Shown here: piece after piece, positions 6,299-13,642 of the stretch | How the letters are laid out: every line of letters begins with the position of its first letter | Numbering within the stretch: the stretch's first letter is position 1 | Origin: Ruminococcaceae bacterium UBA3323 | GTDB taxonomy: Bacteria > Bacillota > Clostridia > Oscillospirales > Acutalibacteraceae | Length of the DNA: 48,323 nucleotides | Reading direction: 5' to 3' | Assembly: GCA_002361935.1 (NCBI GenBank) | Contig: DESD01000014.1 | Location: 1-48,323 of the forward strand | The notes under the pieces: generated by a model | Told to the model about the DNA's origin: nothing | Seen by the model: only the letters and a program-made list of their open reading frames with translations | The model's database searches: none | Made by a program: the position numbers and the translations under genes

Positions 6299-9290
6299 TT
6301 CCATTCCCTATCGGTTTAACAACAAAGCTGTTTTCATATTCACTTACAATTGTCTTTTTATGCTCATCAAACGGAGCCGGACCGCAGGCATTTGAGCCGG
6401 CGCCAAGCATATATCCGTCTATATGAACAGCAGTGGTTTCATATGCTTTCAAATCCTCGGCATGGGCTGATTTTGCACACTGAAGCACATTAAAATGATT
6501 TGCATTAAACACAAAAGTGTTTTCACTTTCAAAGCGAAGCCCTGTTCCGCTGCTATCCGTAAGCTCTGCCCAATAGGTATTATATCTCATACCGCTTTCC
6601 TGCGGCTTAATATAAACCTCATGCATATCGGAAACATCAAGTTCAGACACAGCAAAAACCGAATGCTCCTTAAAATCGGAAAGCGTCAGCATATCATAGC
6701 CGAAATACTTAACATTGGAAAACTGTTTCGGCATTTCCAGTGTGATGCCAAGCCTTGGAACGTTCATAATTTTAAGATTTTTATAGCAATAATCAACCTT
6801 GATTTCTCCGCTGCCGTAAATTTTATATGTTACAAAAAGCTTTCCGAGTTTTCGGCTCTTAGGCGAAACAAGCTTGTATTCAGCATTTAATACAACGGCA
6901 TTATGCTCTATATGATAATATTCCTTTTGCCTTTTGCTTTCAAAGGAAAGCTTATCAATACCTTTTTTATGCCAATTTCTGCACAAATACATATCATTAT
7001 CAAGAGGAGCTCTGTAAAGCTCGGGATTAAAGCCCTTTTCCGGACCGAGAGGACTTTGATTGAAAAGCTGTCTGCCGTTATAGACATAGCTTTCAAGCAC
7101 ACAGTTTGCCGTATTATAAACAATTTCAAACTTATCCGCAGTAATGAAAAGCTTTCTTTCACTGCAGGAAACCTTTGGTGCTTCACATTCTGCTATCGGA
7201 TCTGCCTTGTAAGCCTCGCTAAGAATAATCTGCTCCCTTGCAATATGCTTTTCACCGTCATAATAATTAAAAATAATAACCGTATGATTCCTGAGCGTAT
7301 AATCAATTTTTTGTGCAACGGTTCGTGTTGGCTCAATTTCAAGCTCAAATTCGCCGTTTTCCGCTGCAATACCGTTATTCAAAACGGAATATTTAACTGT
7401 GCATTTCTGAATTTTGAAATAGCTTTTGCTTGTAAATTCAAATATGTTATTTTCCTTATGCCTTGCTCTTATAGGGCGGTAGCAGTTTTTCATCTGAACA
7501 GCACCCGTATGCGGTGTTCTGTCTGCATTAAACAAGCCGTCAACGCAAAAATTGCTATCGTGCTTCCATTCGCCGTGGTCACCGCCATAGGTGTATTTAT
7601 AATCGCCGTTTTTGTGGTACACTGCATGATCGGCAAATTCCCAGATGCAGCCGCCCATCATAATATCACTTGAATAAAAGGCTTTAACGTAACGCTCCAG
7701 ATCGCCTGCACCTACACCCATGGCATGGGCATATTCACAAAGGAAAAACGGCTTTTCATAATATTTGGAACGAAGACCTCTGCCTGCTGCAATTTTTTCA
7801 CATACCGGCTGAGAGGTGTACATTTCGGAATGCACATCATAGGAAAAGCGCCTTGTTCTGGTTGCACCCTCATAATGAATCGGTACAGCAGTCAGTTCCT
7901 TCAGATTTTTATAGCAATAATCCTGGCATCGGATACCTCCTGCTTCGTTTCCGAGCGACCACATTGTAATGCTGGGGCTGTTTTTATCACGCTGAAACAT
8001 TCTGTTTACCCTATCCCAGTAATGTTCCTTCCACTGAAGATTATTACTGATCAGATTGGGTCTGTAAGGTCCGTCACAGCAGACGCCGTGCGCTTCAATA
8101 TCCGCCTCATCAATAACATAAATGCCGTATTCATCACAAAGACCGATAAAAACCGGATCCGAAGGATAATGAGATGTACGAACGCAGTTTACATTATAAT
8201 CCTTAAAAATCCTAATATCCTTTTCAAGCTCATCAACGGTCATCACATAGCCGGCTGCAGGAGTTGTATCATGATGATTTACGCCAAGAAGCTTAATTCT
8301 TTTATTATTGAAATAAAAAATATTTTTTCTGATTTCAACGTGCCTGAAGCCGATTTTCTTTCTTATAATTTCTTCCGTTTCATCCCCGTTTGAAAGAGAA
8401 ATATACAAATCATAAAGCTTCGGAATTTCAGCGCTCCATTCTTCAACATCCAGCACATCAAAGGTTATTTTATCCGTTTTTCCCGGACATACGCTGATTG
8501 ATTTTTCGGCAATTGTTTTATTATGATCTTTGATAACGGCATTAAAGGAAATCTCTGATTTAAGCTTGAACTCGGGAATAACATCAAGCATATAGGAACC
8601 GTCCTGATTATATGTAATCTTAGCCTCAAAATCATATATGGAATTGTCACCTGTTCTGTAAATCAGAACATCACGGAAAATTCCGTTGCTTCTGAACATA
8701 TCCTGACATTCAATATAGGTTCCGTTGCACCATTTGTGAACAACGGCGGCAATTTCGTTTTCACCGTCTGCAAGATAAGGAGTTATATCAAATTCGGCTG
8801 TATTATGGCTGCCTTCACTGTAACCGACATAATTTCCGTTTACAAAAACATCAAGGCTTCCTGCAACACCGAGAAAGGCAACACTGAAATTGCCCGTTGT
8901 ATCGCTTATGATAAATTTTTTTGAATAAACGGCAACAGGACAGTCTTCCGGAAAATTCGGCGGATCAACATTAAACTGATAACGCTGATTTACATAATAG
9001 GGCTTTTCATAACCTGTATACTGCCACATAGACGGAACGGAAACAGCATCCATATCCTCATGATCCGTATCAAATTCGTCAGGCATTTCGGAAACCTTTG
9101 AATAGTATTTAAAATTCCATTCACCGGACAAAACAGCTACCCTTGAAGAATTATATCTTTCGGTTCTTATATCCGTTTTATCAAGCTCTGCCCTGTTTGA
9201 AAACGGAATAAAATATGCACGAGGGGTTAAAAGATTTTCAGAATAGACATCAAATTTTCTGTAATTATCTCTCTTTAATTTATAAATCAT
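6291..9290 (-). CDS. beta-galactosidase, GH2 (LacZ type)
   Basis: A 999-residue GH2 enzyme predicted to split beta-galactosides such as lactose. Domains run in order: sugar-binding jelly roll (about 30-220), immunoglobulin-like domain, TIM barrel (about 330-620), a second Ig-like domain and the C-terminal beta-sandwich. Signatures seen are GVNHHDTTPAAG, NCVRTSHYPSDP, the acid/base region SLGNEAGG (Glu near 446) and the nucleophile region CEYAHAMGVG (Glu near 517). There is no signal peptide, so it is cytoplasmic. It overlaps the GNAT gene upstream by 4 bases (ATGA) and acpS downstream. No sugar transporter lies in this operon, so the in vivo substrate is open. Confidence 0.95.
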   Translation of the reverse strand: MIYKLKRDNYRKFDVYSENLLTPRAYFIPFSNRAELDKTDIRTERYNSSRVAVLSGEWNFKYYSKVSEMPDEFDTDHEDMDAVSVPSMWQYTGYEKPYYVNQRYQFNVDPPNFPEDCPVAVYSKKFIISDTTGNFSVAFLGVAGSLDVFVNGNYVGYSEGSHNTAEFDITPYLADGENEIAAVVHKWCNGTYIECQDMFRSNGIFRDVLIYRTGDNSIYDFEAKITYNQDGSYMLDVIPEFKLKSEISFNAVIKDHNKTIAEKSISVCPGKTDKITFDVLDVEEWSAEIPKLYDLYISLSNGDETEEIIRKKIGFRHVEIRKNIFYFNNKRIKLLGVNHHDTTPAAGYVMTVDELEKDIRIFKDYNVNCVRTSHYPSDPVFIGLCDEYGIYVIDEADIEAHGVCCDGPYRPNLISNNLQWKEHYWDRVNRMFQRDKNSPSITMWSLGNEAGGIRCQDYCYKNLKELTAVPIHYEGATRTRRFSYDVHSEMYTSQPVCEKIAAGRGLRSKYYEKPFFLCEYAHAMGVGAGDLERYVKAFYSSDIMMGGCIWEFADHAVYHKNGDYKYTYGGDHGEWKHDSNFCVDGLFNADRTPHTGAVQMKNCYRPIRARHKENNIFEFTSKSYFKIQKCTVKYSVLNNGIAAENGEFELEIEPTRTVAQKIDYTLRNHTVIIFNYYDGEKHIAREQIILSEAYKADPIAECEAPKVSCSERKLFITADKFEIVYNTANCVLESYVYNGRQLFNQSPLGPEKGFNPELYRAPLDNDMYLCRNWHKKGIDKLSFESKRQKEYYHIEHNAVVLNAEYKLVSPKSRKLGKLFVTYKIYGSGEIKVDYCYKNLKIMNVPRLGITLEMPKQFSNVKYFGYDMLTLSDFKEHSVFAVSELDVSDMHEVYIKPQESGMRYNTYWAELTDSSGTGLRFESENTFVFNANHFNVLQCAKSAHAEDLKAYETTAVHIDGYMLGAGSNACGPAPFDEHKKTIVSEYENSFVVKPIGNGNV

Positions 9291-9781
9291 AATAAAGCTC
9301 CGTCCGTATTATTAAAAATGGTTTCAAGGTGGGTTTTCTGCGGTTTCAGACCGCATTTTTCATAAAATTTCATAGCTGACTCATTGCAGTTCCAGACATT
9401 AAGCGTTAAATTATAACAGCCGTTTTCCTTTGCAAAAGCAACTGCATAATCATAAAGCTGTTTTCCTATATGCTGACCTCTTACGCTTTCATCCACACAC
9501 AAATCATCAATATAAAGCGTTTTCACATCTGTAAGAATATTATTATTTATATGCTGCTCAAAAATACAGAAGGCATAGCCCAAAACATTATTTTGTTCAT
9601 CAACAGCAACAAAAATAGGCTTTTCATCATCAGAAATCATTTCAACAAGCTGATTATCGGTATACTTTCCTGCACCGGATTTGAACAAATCAGGTCTGCC
9701 GTTATGATGAACAAGACAAACCTGCCTTAATAAATCATTTATTTTAGGAATATCAATATTTTTCGCCCTGCGAATATACAT
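9287..9781 (-). CDS. GNAT family N-acetyltransferase
   Basis: A 164-residue acetyl-CoA-dependent acyltransferase. The GNAT fold is visible from MYIRRAKNIDIPKINDLLRQV through the acetyl-CoA pyrophosphate loop VDESVRGQHIGKQLYDYA (Q/RxxGxG/A-type) to the C-terminal NVWNCNESAMKFYEKCGLKP segment typical of the family. The substrate cannot be read from sequence. It is the first gene of the operon with beta-galactosidase: AGGAGG upstream, promoter 30 bp further, and a 4-base overlap with the next gene. A beta-galactoside acetyltransferase role like LacA is unlikely, since LacA is a hexapeptide-repeat protein and not a GNAT. Confidence 0.9.
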   Translation of the reverse strand: MYIRRAKNIDIPKINDLLRQVCLVHHNGRPDLFKSGAGKYTDNQLVEMISDDEKPIFVAVDEQNNVLGYAFCIFEQHINNNILTDVKTLYIDDLCVDESVRGQHIGKQLYDYAVAFAKENGCYNLTLNVWNCNESAMKFYEKCGLKPQKTHLETIFNNTDGALL

Positions 9782-9810
9782 AACACCCTCCTATAACAAA
9801 TAAAAAATTA

Positions 9811-9838
9811 ATTATATATAATATTAACACATATTCAA
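9811..9838 (-). promoter_or_regulatory. promoter of the GNAT/beta-galactosidase operon
   Basis: Minus-strand TTGAAT (9833-9838), 16-base spacer, TATAAT (9811-9816). Confidence 0.55.
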
Positions 9839-9913
9839 ATAGAAATCTACCATTTATTCACTGCAGTTTTTGTAATATTTTTCCGTCTTTGAAAATATAT
9901 ATTATCAAGGACG

Positions 9914-10180
9914 GTGAAACACTTGAACGCTAATGTTGAAAAAAGATGCATTGAAATCGGAGAGTACATAAGAGATACGGGAGCAACAGTAAGACAGGCA
10001 GGAGCAGTTTTCGGAATCAGCAAATCCACTGTACATATTGATGTTACAAAAAGACTTTATGAAATAGACAAAACGCTTTATGATGAGGTTGCAAAGGTTT
10101 TGCAGGAAAACAAGGCAGAGCGGCACATACGGGGCGGTAATGCAACAAAAAAGAAATACAGCGGCTATAAAAAGAATTGA
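9914..10180 (+). CDS. spoIIID: sporulation transcriptional regulator SpoIIID
   Basis: An 88-residue DNA-binding protein of mother-cell sporulation. It aligns along its length with B. subtilis SpoIIID: KRCIEIGEYIRDTGATVRQAGAVFGISKSTVHIDVTKRL carries the helix-turn-helix (about 27-47), and RHIRGGNATKKKY is the basic C-terminal element. In B. subtilis it acts with sigma-E to switch mother-cell genes. The start is GTG (9914), very close to AAGGA. A TTG at 9923 fits the spacing better, and either gives the same domain. Its presence argues that the organism forms spores or descends from a spore former. Confidence 0.95.
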   Translation: MKHLNANVEKRCIEIGEYIRDTGATVRQAGAVFGISKSTVHIDVTKRLYEIDKTLYDEVAKVLQENKAERHIRGGNATKKKYSGYKKN

Positions 10181-10205
10181 TATTTTTCCTTCTGCGTGGT
10201 AGTAT
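10177..10205 (+). promoter_or_regulatory. possible proC promoter
   Basis: TTGATA (10177-10182), 17-base spacer, TAGTAT (10200-10205). It overlaps the end of spoIIID and lies 31 bp before the proC start. The -10 is weak. Confidence 0.35.
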
Positions 10206-10236
10206 ATATTTTAAGATACACACAGGAGGAATTTTT

Positions 10237-11034
10237 ATGACGATAGGTTTTATAGGCTGCGGAAATATGGGAACAGCTATCATAAACGGTATTACCAAAG
10301 CAGGTATTGTTGAAAGCAGCAGGGTTTTTGCTTTTGACCCATATGCACCAAGCATTGACAAAGCCGTTAAGGATTACGGAATTACAAAATGCGGCAGTGC
10401 CAAAGAAATTGTTATGAATTCGGATTTTGTTGTTCTTGCAGTTAAGCCAAATCAGATTGCATCTGTTTTGGAGGAAATCAATTTTGAGCTTGAGAAGCAG
10501 GATGCGGTTCTTATTTCAATTGCTGCAGGAAAAACACTTGAATTCATCAGGGACAACCTTACGCACGACAGCAAGCTGGTAAGAGTTATGCCGAATATAA
10601 ACGCAAAAGTTGCCGCTGCATGCAGTGCTTACTGCACAAACAGCCTTGTTTCGGAAGAGGAGAAAAAGGCCATTGAAACAATCTTCGGTGCAGTGGGAAC
10701 TATTATTGAGCTTCCCGAAAGCAGTTTTTCGCTTTTCGGAGTGCTTGCCGGCTGCTCTCCTGCGTTTGTTTATATGTTTATTGATGCACTTGCAAGAGCA
10801 GGCGTAAAAAACGGAATGAAGAAGGATACCGCCCTTAAAATTGCAGCACAATCCGTTTTAGGCAGTGCAAAAATGATTTTGGAAAGCGATACGCATCCGT
10901 TTGAATTGATTGATCAGGTATGCTCGCCCGGCGGAACAACCATTGAGGGTGTAACCTCTCTTCAGGCAGACGGCTTTGAGGCGGCTGTTCATAATGCTGT
11001 TGACAAAGCAGTTGATAAAGACAGTAAATTATAA
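10237..11034 (+). CDS. proC: pyrroline-5-carboxylate reductase
   Basis: A 265-residue enzyme for the last step of proline synthesis, reducing 1-pyrroline-5-carboxylate with NAD(P)H. It has an N-terminal Rossmann motif GFIGCGNMGTAIINGI and VVLAVKPNQ, and the dimerisation domain with the family signature near the end (LIDQVCSPGGTTIEGV). The start at 10237 follows AGGAGG; the reading frame is open further upstream but without family similarity. It follows spoIIID on the same strand by 56 bp. Length and motifs are normal. Confidence 0.96.
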   Translation: MTIGFIGCGNMGTAIINGITKAGIVESSRVFAFDPYAPSIDKAVKDYGITKCGSAKEIVMNSDFVVLAVKPNQIASVLEEINFELEKQDAVLISIAAGKTLEFIRDNLTHDSKLVRVMPNINAKVAAACSAYCTNSLVSEEEKKAIETIFGAVGTIIELPESSFSLFGVLAGCSPAFVYMFIDALARAGVKNGMKKDTALKIAAQSVLGSAKMILESDTHPFELIDQVCSPGGTTIEGVTSLQADGFEAAVHNAVDKAVDKDSKL

Positions 11035-11042
11035 AACAGTTA

Positions 11043-11086
11043 AAAAATACACCGCAAAGGTTAAACACTTTGCGGTGTATTTTTTT
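11043..11086. terminator. bidirectional terminator of proC and the ABC exporter
   Basis: A 17-bp stem (core ATACACCGCAAAG / CTTTGCGGTGTAT) flanked by A and T runs, between two convergent genes. Confidence 0.9.
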
Positions 11087-11099
11087 AATAGAATATTAC

Positions 11100-12236
11100 C
11101 TAAGCTGCCATAATCCTTTTCAGTGTGATATGTTTTATCCTTTCCGAACAGAAAAGCATAACTGCTTCATAAAAAACAATAAACGTTGCCAATGCAATCA
11201 GGAACGCTTTAATATTAAAATTGAATTCAGCTATATTTTCAACTTTTCCGAATATAACAGTTACCATAAATTTAAGCAGCCCGTACTGATACACGGTTCC
11301 CACAGCAAATCCCAGATAAGAAAAGGGGCGGTATCCGCCAAAAACAGCCCTGCAGCAGGAACGATATTCATACCCAAAGGCATTCATGAGCGAAACATTT
11401 ACGGAATTGAATTTCACAACAGATGAAGCCGCAAGAAACAGGGTTATACAGGAAAATAAAATACCGATTGCAACCATCAGAACACGCATCATTACATCCG
11501 CATATTCTTTCATACCGAAAGACATCTGCATAGTTGCGGAATAGGAAAAAGCAGACAGAAAAACAAAAATCACCAGCGAAATTCTTTGACGGATTACGCT
11601 TCTTTTCATTTCAATCATAAACGGAGCATCCGCTTTTTTGCCTTTATAAAGCTTAACCCTGCCCTGCTTTCCCTTAAGAAGATTTATCAGCGGCGTTTTC
11701 AATCTGAAGAAACTGTAAACCACGGATGCAAAAGAAAAGAATACCGTTGGCAGCAGCACAAGATACAGCACAACAGAGAAATGGAAACTTACATCCATAT
11801 CGGGAAAAAGACGATCCGCATTCTGAACCTCATAGAATTTAGGCATCAAAAGGAATGCCGATGCAAAGCCCATAGCCGTACCGATAAACACATTAAAACC
11901 AAAAACGGAAAAATCCCTTGCCAACCTTAAATCCGAAAAGCCAAGAGCCTTCAGGATACCAAGCTCCTTTCTGTGATAATCAATATAGTTTTTTATATAA
12001 AAACACAGAAGCACAACGCTTGTAGCAAGCATACAGCCGCCCGAAACGCCGCATACAACCTTGCTTGTCATCAGCTGCGCATCAAACATAATTCTTGCTG
12101 CTTCATCAATCATCAGGGATTCCGACAGGGATAAATCCATACTGTAATTCATAAAAAGCGTACATATAAATACGGCACAAAAGGAGATAATGCTTATCCC
12201 TGCAAATCTAATACTGTTTTTTAATCCGATTATCAT
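11100..12236 (-). CDS. ABC transporter permease, FtsX-like
   Basis: A 378-residue integral membrane protein with about eight transmembrane segments in two FtsX-like halves. The first half has TM1, an outer loop of about 25 residues, then three TMs around the coupling motif KELGILKALGFSDLRLARDF; the second half has four TMs. This shape fits export of peptides, lipids or antimicrobials (BceB/MacB-related), but the outer loops are too short for a BceB-type sensor domain. The start is placed at the ATG 4 bases after the ATPase stop. Longer in-frame starts inside the ATPase gene are possible. Last gene of the TetR-ATPase-permease operon. Confidence 0.85.
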   Translation of the reverse strand: MIIGLKNSIRFAGISIISFCAVFICTLFMNYSMDLSLSESLMIDEAARIMFDAQLMTSKVVCGVSGGCMLATSVVLLCFYIKNYIDYHRKELGILKALGFSDLRLARDFSVFGFNVFIGTAMGFASAFLLMPKFYEVQNADRLFPDMDVSFHFSVVLYLVLLPTVFFSFASVVYSFFRLKTPLINLLKGKQGRVKLYKGKKADAPFMIEMKRSVIRQRISLVIFVFLSAFSYSATMQMSFGMKEYADVMMRVLMVAIGILFSCITLFLAASSVVKFNSVNVSLMNAFGYEYRSCCRAVFGGYRPFSYLGFAVGTVYQYGLLKFMVTVIFGKVENIAEFNFNIKAFLIALATFIVFYEAVMLFCSERIKHITLKRIMAA

Positions 12237-12240
12237 AGTT

Positions 12241-12933
12241 TTACCAGCCAATCTCATAAGCGGTTTTCCGAAGCTGATTTGAATAGGAATCAACAATTCT
12301 GCCGCTGTTCATTTTTATTATGGTTTTCGCCATATCGGCAATATTTTCATTATGCGTAACCATTACAACAGTAAAGCCGTATTCTTTTTGAAGTTTGCTT
12401 ATATAATCCAGAACAAGGCGCCCTGTTTCTTCATCAAGCGCCCCTGTAGGCTCATCAAGGAAAAGTACCTTCGGCTTTTTTGCCAATGCCCTTGCCAGTG
12501 AAACGCGCTGCTGCTCACCGCCGCTTAATTCACCTGGATACTTTTTCATTTTATCCTTTAATCCAACTGCTTCAATAATTTTTCCGTAATCACGGTTTCC
12601 TGCCAAATCGGCACACATTTTTACATTTCTGTCTACATTCATAGCGGAAAGCAGATAATATTGCTGGAAAACAAAGCCTATATTGTCTTTTCTGAAAGAA
12701 GTTAACTCACTGTCCGTAAGCTTAGTGATATCCGAATGATCATAAATCACCGATCCGTTATCTGCTCTTTCAAGGCCGGATATGACATTCAGGAGTGTTG
12801 ATTTTCCCGAACCCGAGGCACCTAAAATTACAACAAAATCGTGATTTGAAATATCAAATGAAATGCCCTTAAGCACTTTAACGGGGGCTTCTTTTGTTCC
12901 GTATGATTTTTCTATATTTCTTACTGAAATCAA
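12241..12933 (-). CDS. ABC transporter ATP-binding protein, LolD/MacB type
   Basis: A 230-residue ATPase with all motifs: Walker A GASGSGKST (about 38-46), Q-loop FVFQQYYLL, signature LSGGEQQRVSLARAL, Walker B VLFLDEPTGALD, and the switch His in VTHN. It pairs with the FtsX-like permease directly downstream. The start is a TTG with AAAGGGG 10 bases upstream, overlapping the end of the TetR gene region. Control is likely by the TetR-family repressor encoded first in the operon. Confidence 0.95.
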   Translation of the reverse strand: MISVRNIEKSYGTKEAPVKVLKGISFDISNHDFVVILGASGSGKSTLLNVISGLERADNGSVIYDHSDITKLTDSELTSFRKDNIGFVFQQYYLLSAMNVDRNVKMCADLAGNRDYGKIIEAVGLKDKMKKYPGELSGGEQQRVSLARALAKKPKVLFLDEPTGALDEETGRLVLDYISKLQKEYGFTVVMVTHNENIADMAKTIIKMNSGRIVDSYSNQLRKTAYEIGW

Positions 12934-12935
12934 AA

Positions 12936-13508
12936 CTATTTTTCCCCTTTCATGCTTTTAACAAGGCTTATGCACACCTCGGTTATCCTGCTGCTGATTT
13001 CCTCGGCGGTAAATCTGCAGACATCCGTTGCAATAAGGGAAGCGATTCCGTGGGTATATATCCACAAATGCTCATAAAGCCTTTCCGACTCATTTTTTGC
13101 AAGTGCATACTGTTTCCGAACAGAGCACAGAATTGTTTGATAGTTATCGTCTATATTCGGCAGTGTGCTTAAAACATCCGAAGCATCGCCGAACCGATTC
13201 ATAAAAAGCAGTTTAAAAAAATTCGGTTCATTTTTTGCGAAAAGAATATACTGCGTTCCCACACCCTTGAATGGCAGTTCCGAAGAAAGGCCGGTTATAA
13301 TATATTGGTTATATACATTTCTTATTGCCTTAACAGTTTCAAGTAAAACCTCGTCCATATTTTTAAACAGACCGAAAACAGGCTTTGAAGACGAGCCAAG
13401 CCTTTCACCAAGCGATCGTGCAGTTATGCTTTCAATTCCGTTTTCCCTTACCATATCCATAGCAGCCTCTATGATTTCCTCTTTGGTAAATTTATATTTC
13501 GGCGGCAT
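12936..13508 (-). CDS. TetR/AcrR family transcriptional regulator
   Basis: A 190-residue repressor. The N-terminal helix-turn-helix domain (about 5-50: YKFTKEEIIEAAMDMVRENGIESITARSLGERLGSSSKPVFGLFKNMDEVL) is clear, followed by a helical ligand-binding and dimerisation domain. The start at 13508 has AAGGGTG 6 bases upstream; the frame is open further up but crosses the operator. It is the first gene of the operon with the ABC exporter, behind a consensus promoter and a perfect inverted repeat, so it very probably represses itself and the exporter until an unknown ligand arrives. Confidence 0.93.
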   Translation of the reverse strand: MPPKYKFTKEEIIEAAMDMVRENGIESITARSLGERLGSSSKPVFGLFKNMDEVLLETVKAIRNVYNQYIITGLSSELPFKGVGTQYILFAKNEPNFFKLLFMNRFGDASDVLSTLPNIDDNYQTILCSVRKQYALAKNESERLYEHLWIYTHGIASLIATDVCRFTAEEISSRITEVCISLVKSMKGEK

Positions 13509-13528
13509 AATATCACCCTTTCTTTCAA

Positions 13529-13548
13529 TACGCAACGAGTGTTGCGTA
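13529..13548. promoter_or_regulatory. TetR operator
   Basis: A perfect inverted repeat TACGCAAC-GAGT-GTTGCGTA located at about +8 to +27 of the predicted transcript and 20 bp before the TetR start. Its position between promoter and gene fits autorepression. Confidence 0.8.
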
Positions 13549-13562
13549 ACGTCTGTTTTTTT

Positions 13563-13591
13563 ATTATACATTCCTTTTTAATCCTTGTCAA
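13563..13591 (-). promoter_or_regulatory. promoter of the TetR-ABC operon
   Basis: Perfect sigma-A consensus on the minus strand: TTGACA (13586-13591), 17-base spacer, TATAAT (13563-13568). Confidence 0.9.
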
Positions 13592-13611
13592 TAGGCTCAT
13601 ACTTCGTACAC

Positions 13612-13639
13612 AAAAGCAGCAGTCAACCGACTGCTGCTT
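13612..13639 (-). terminator. terminator of the YhgE-like gene
   Basis: A perfect 11-bp stem AAGCAGCAGTC / GACTGCTGCTT with a 4-base loop, just after the stop codon at 13643, followed by a short T-run on the minus strand. Confidence 0.8.
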
Positions 13640-13642
13640 ATT

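Noticed and set aside
6903..8393. Long open frames on the + strand opposite the beta-galactosidase gene
   Set aside because: They mirror a clear GH2 gene in the opposite strand, have no ribosome sites and encode no recognisable domain.
9287..9781. Galactoside acetyltransferase (lacA) next to beta-galactosidase
   Set aside because: The protein has the GNAT fold, not the left-handed beta-helix of LacA.
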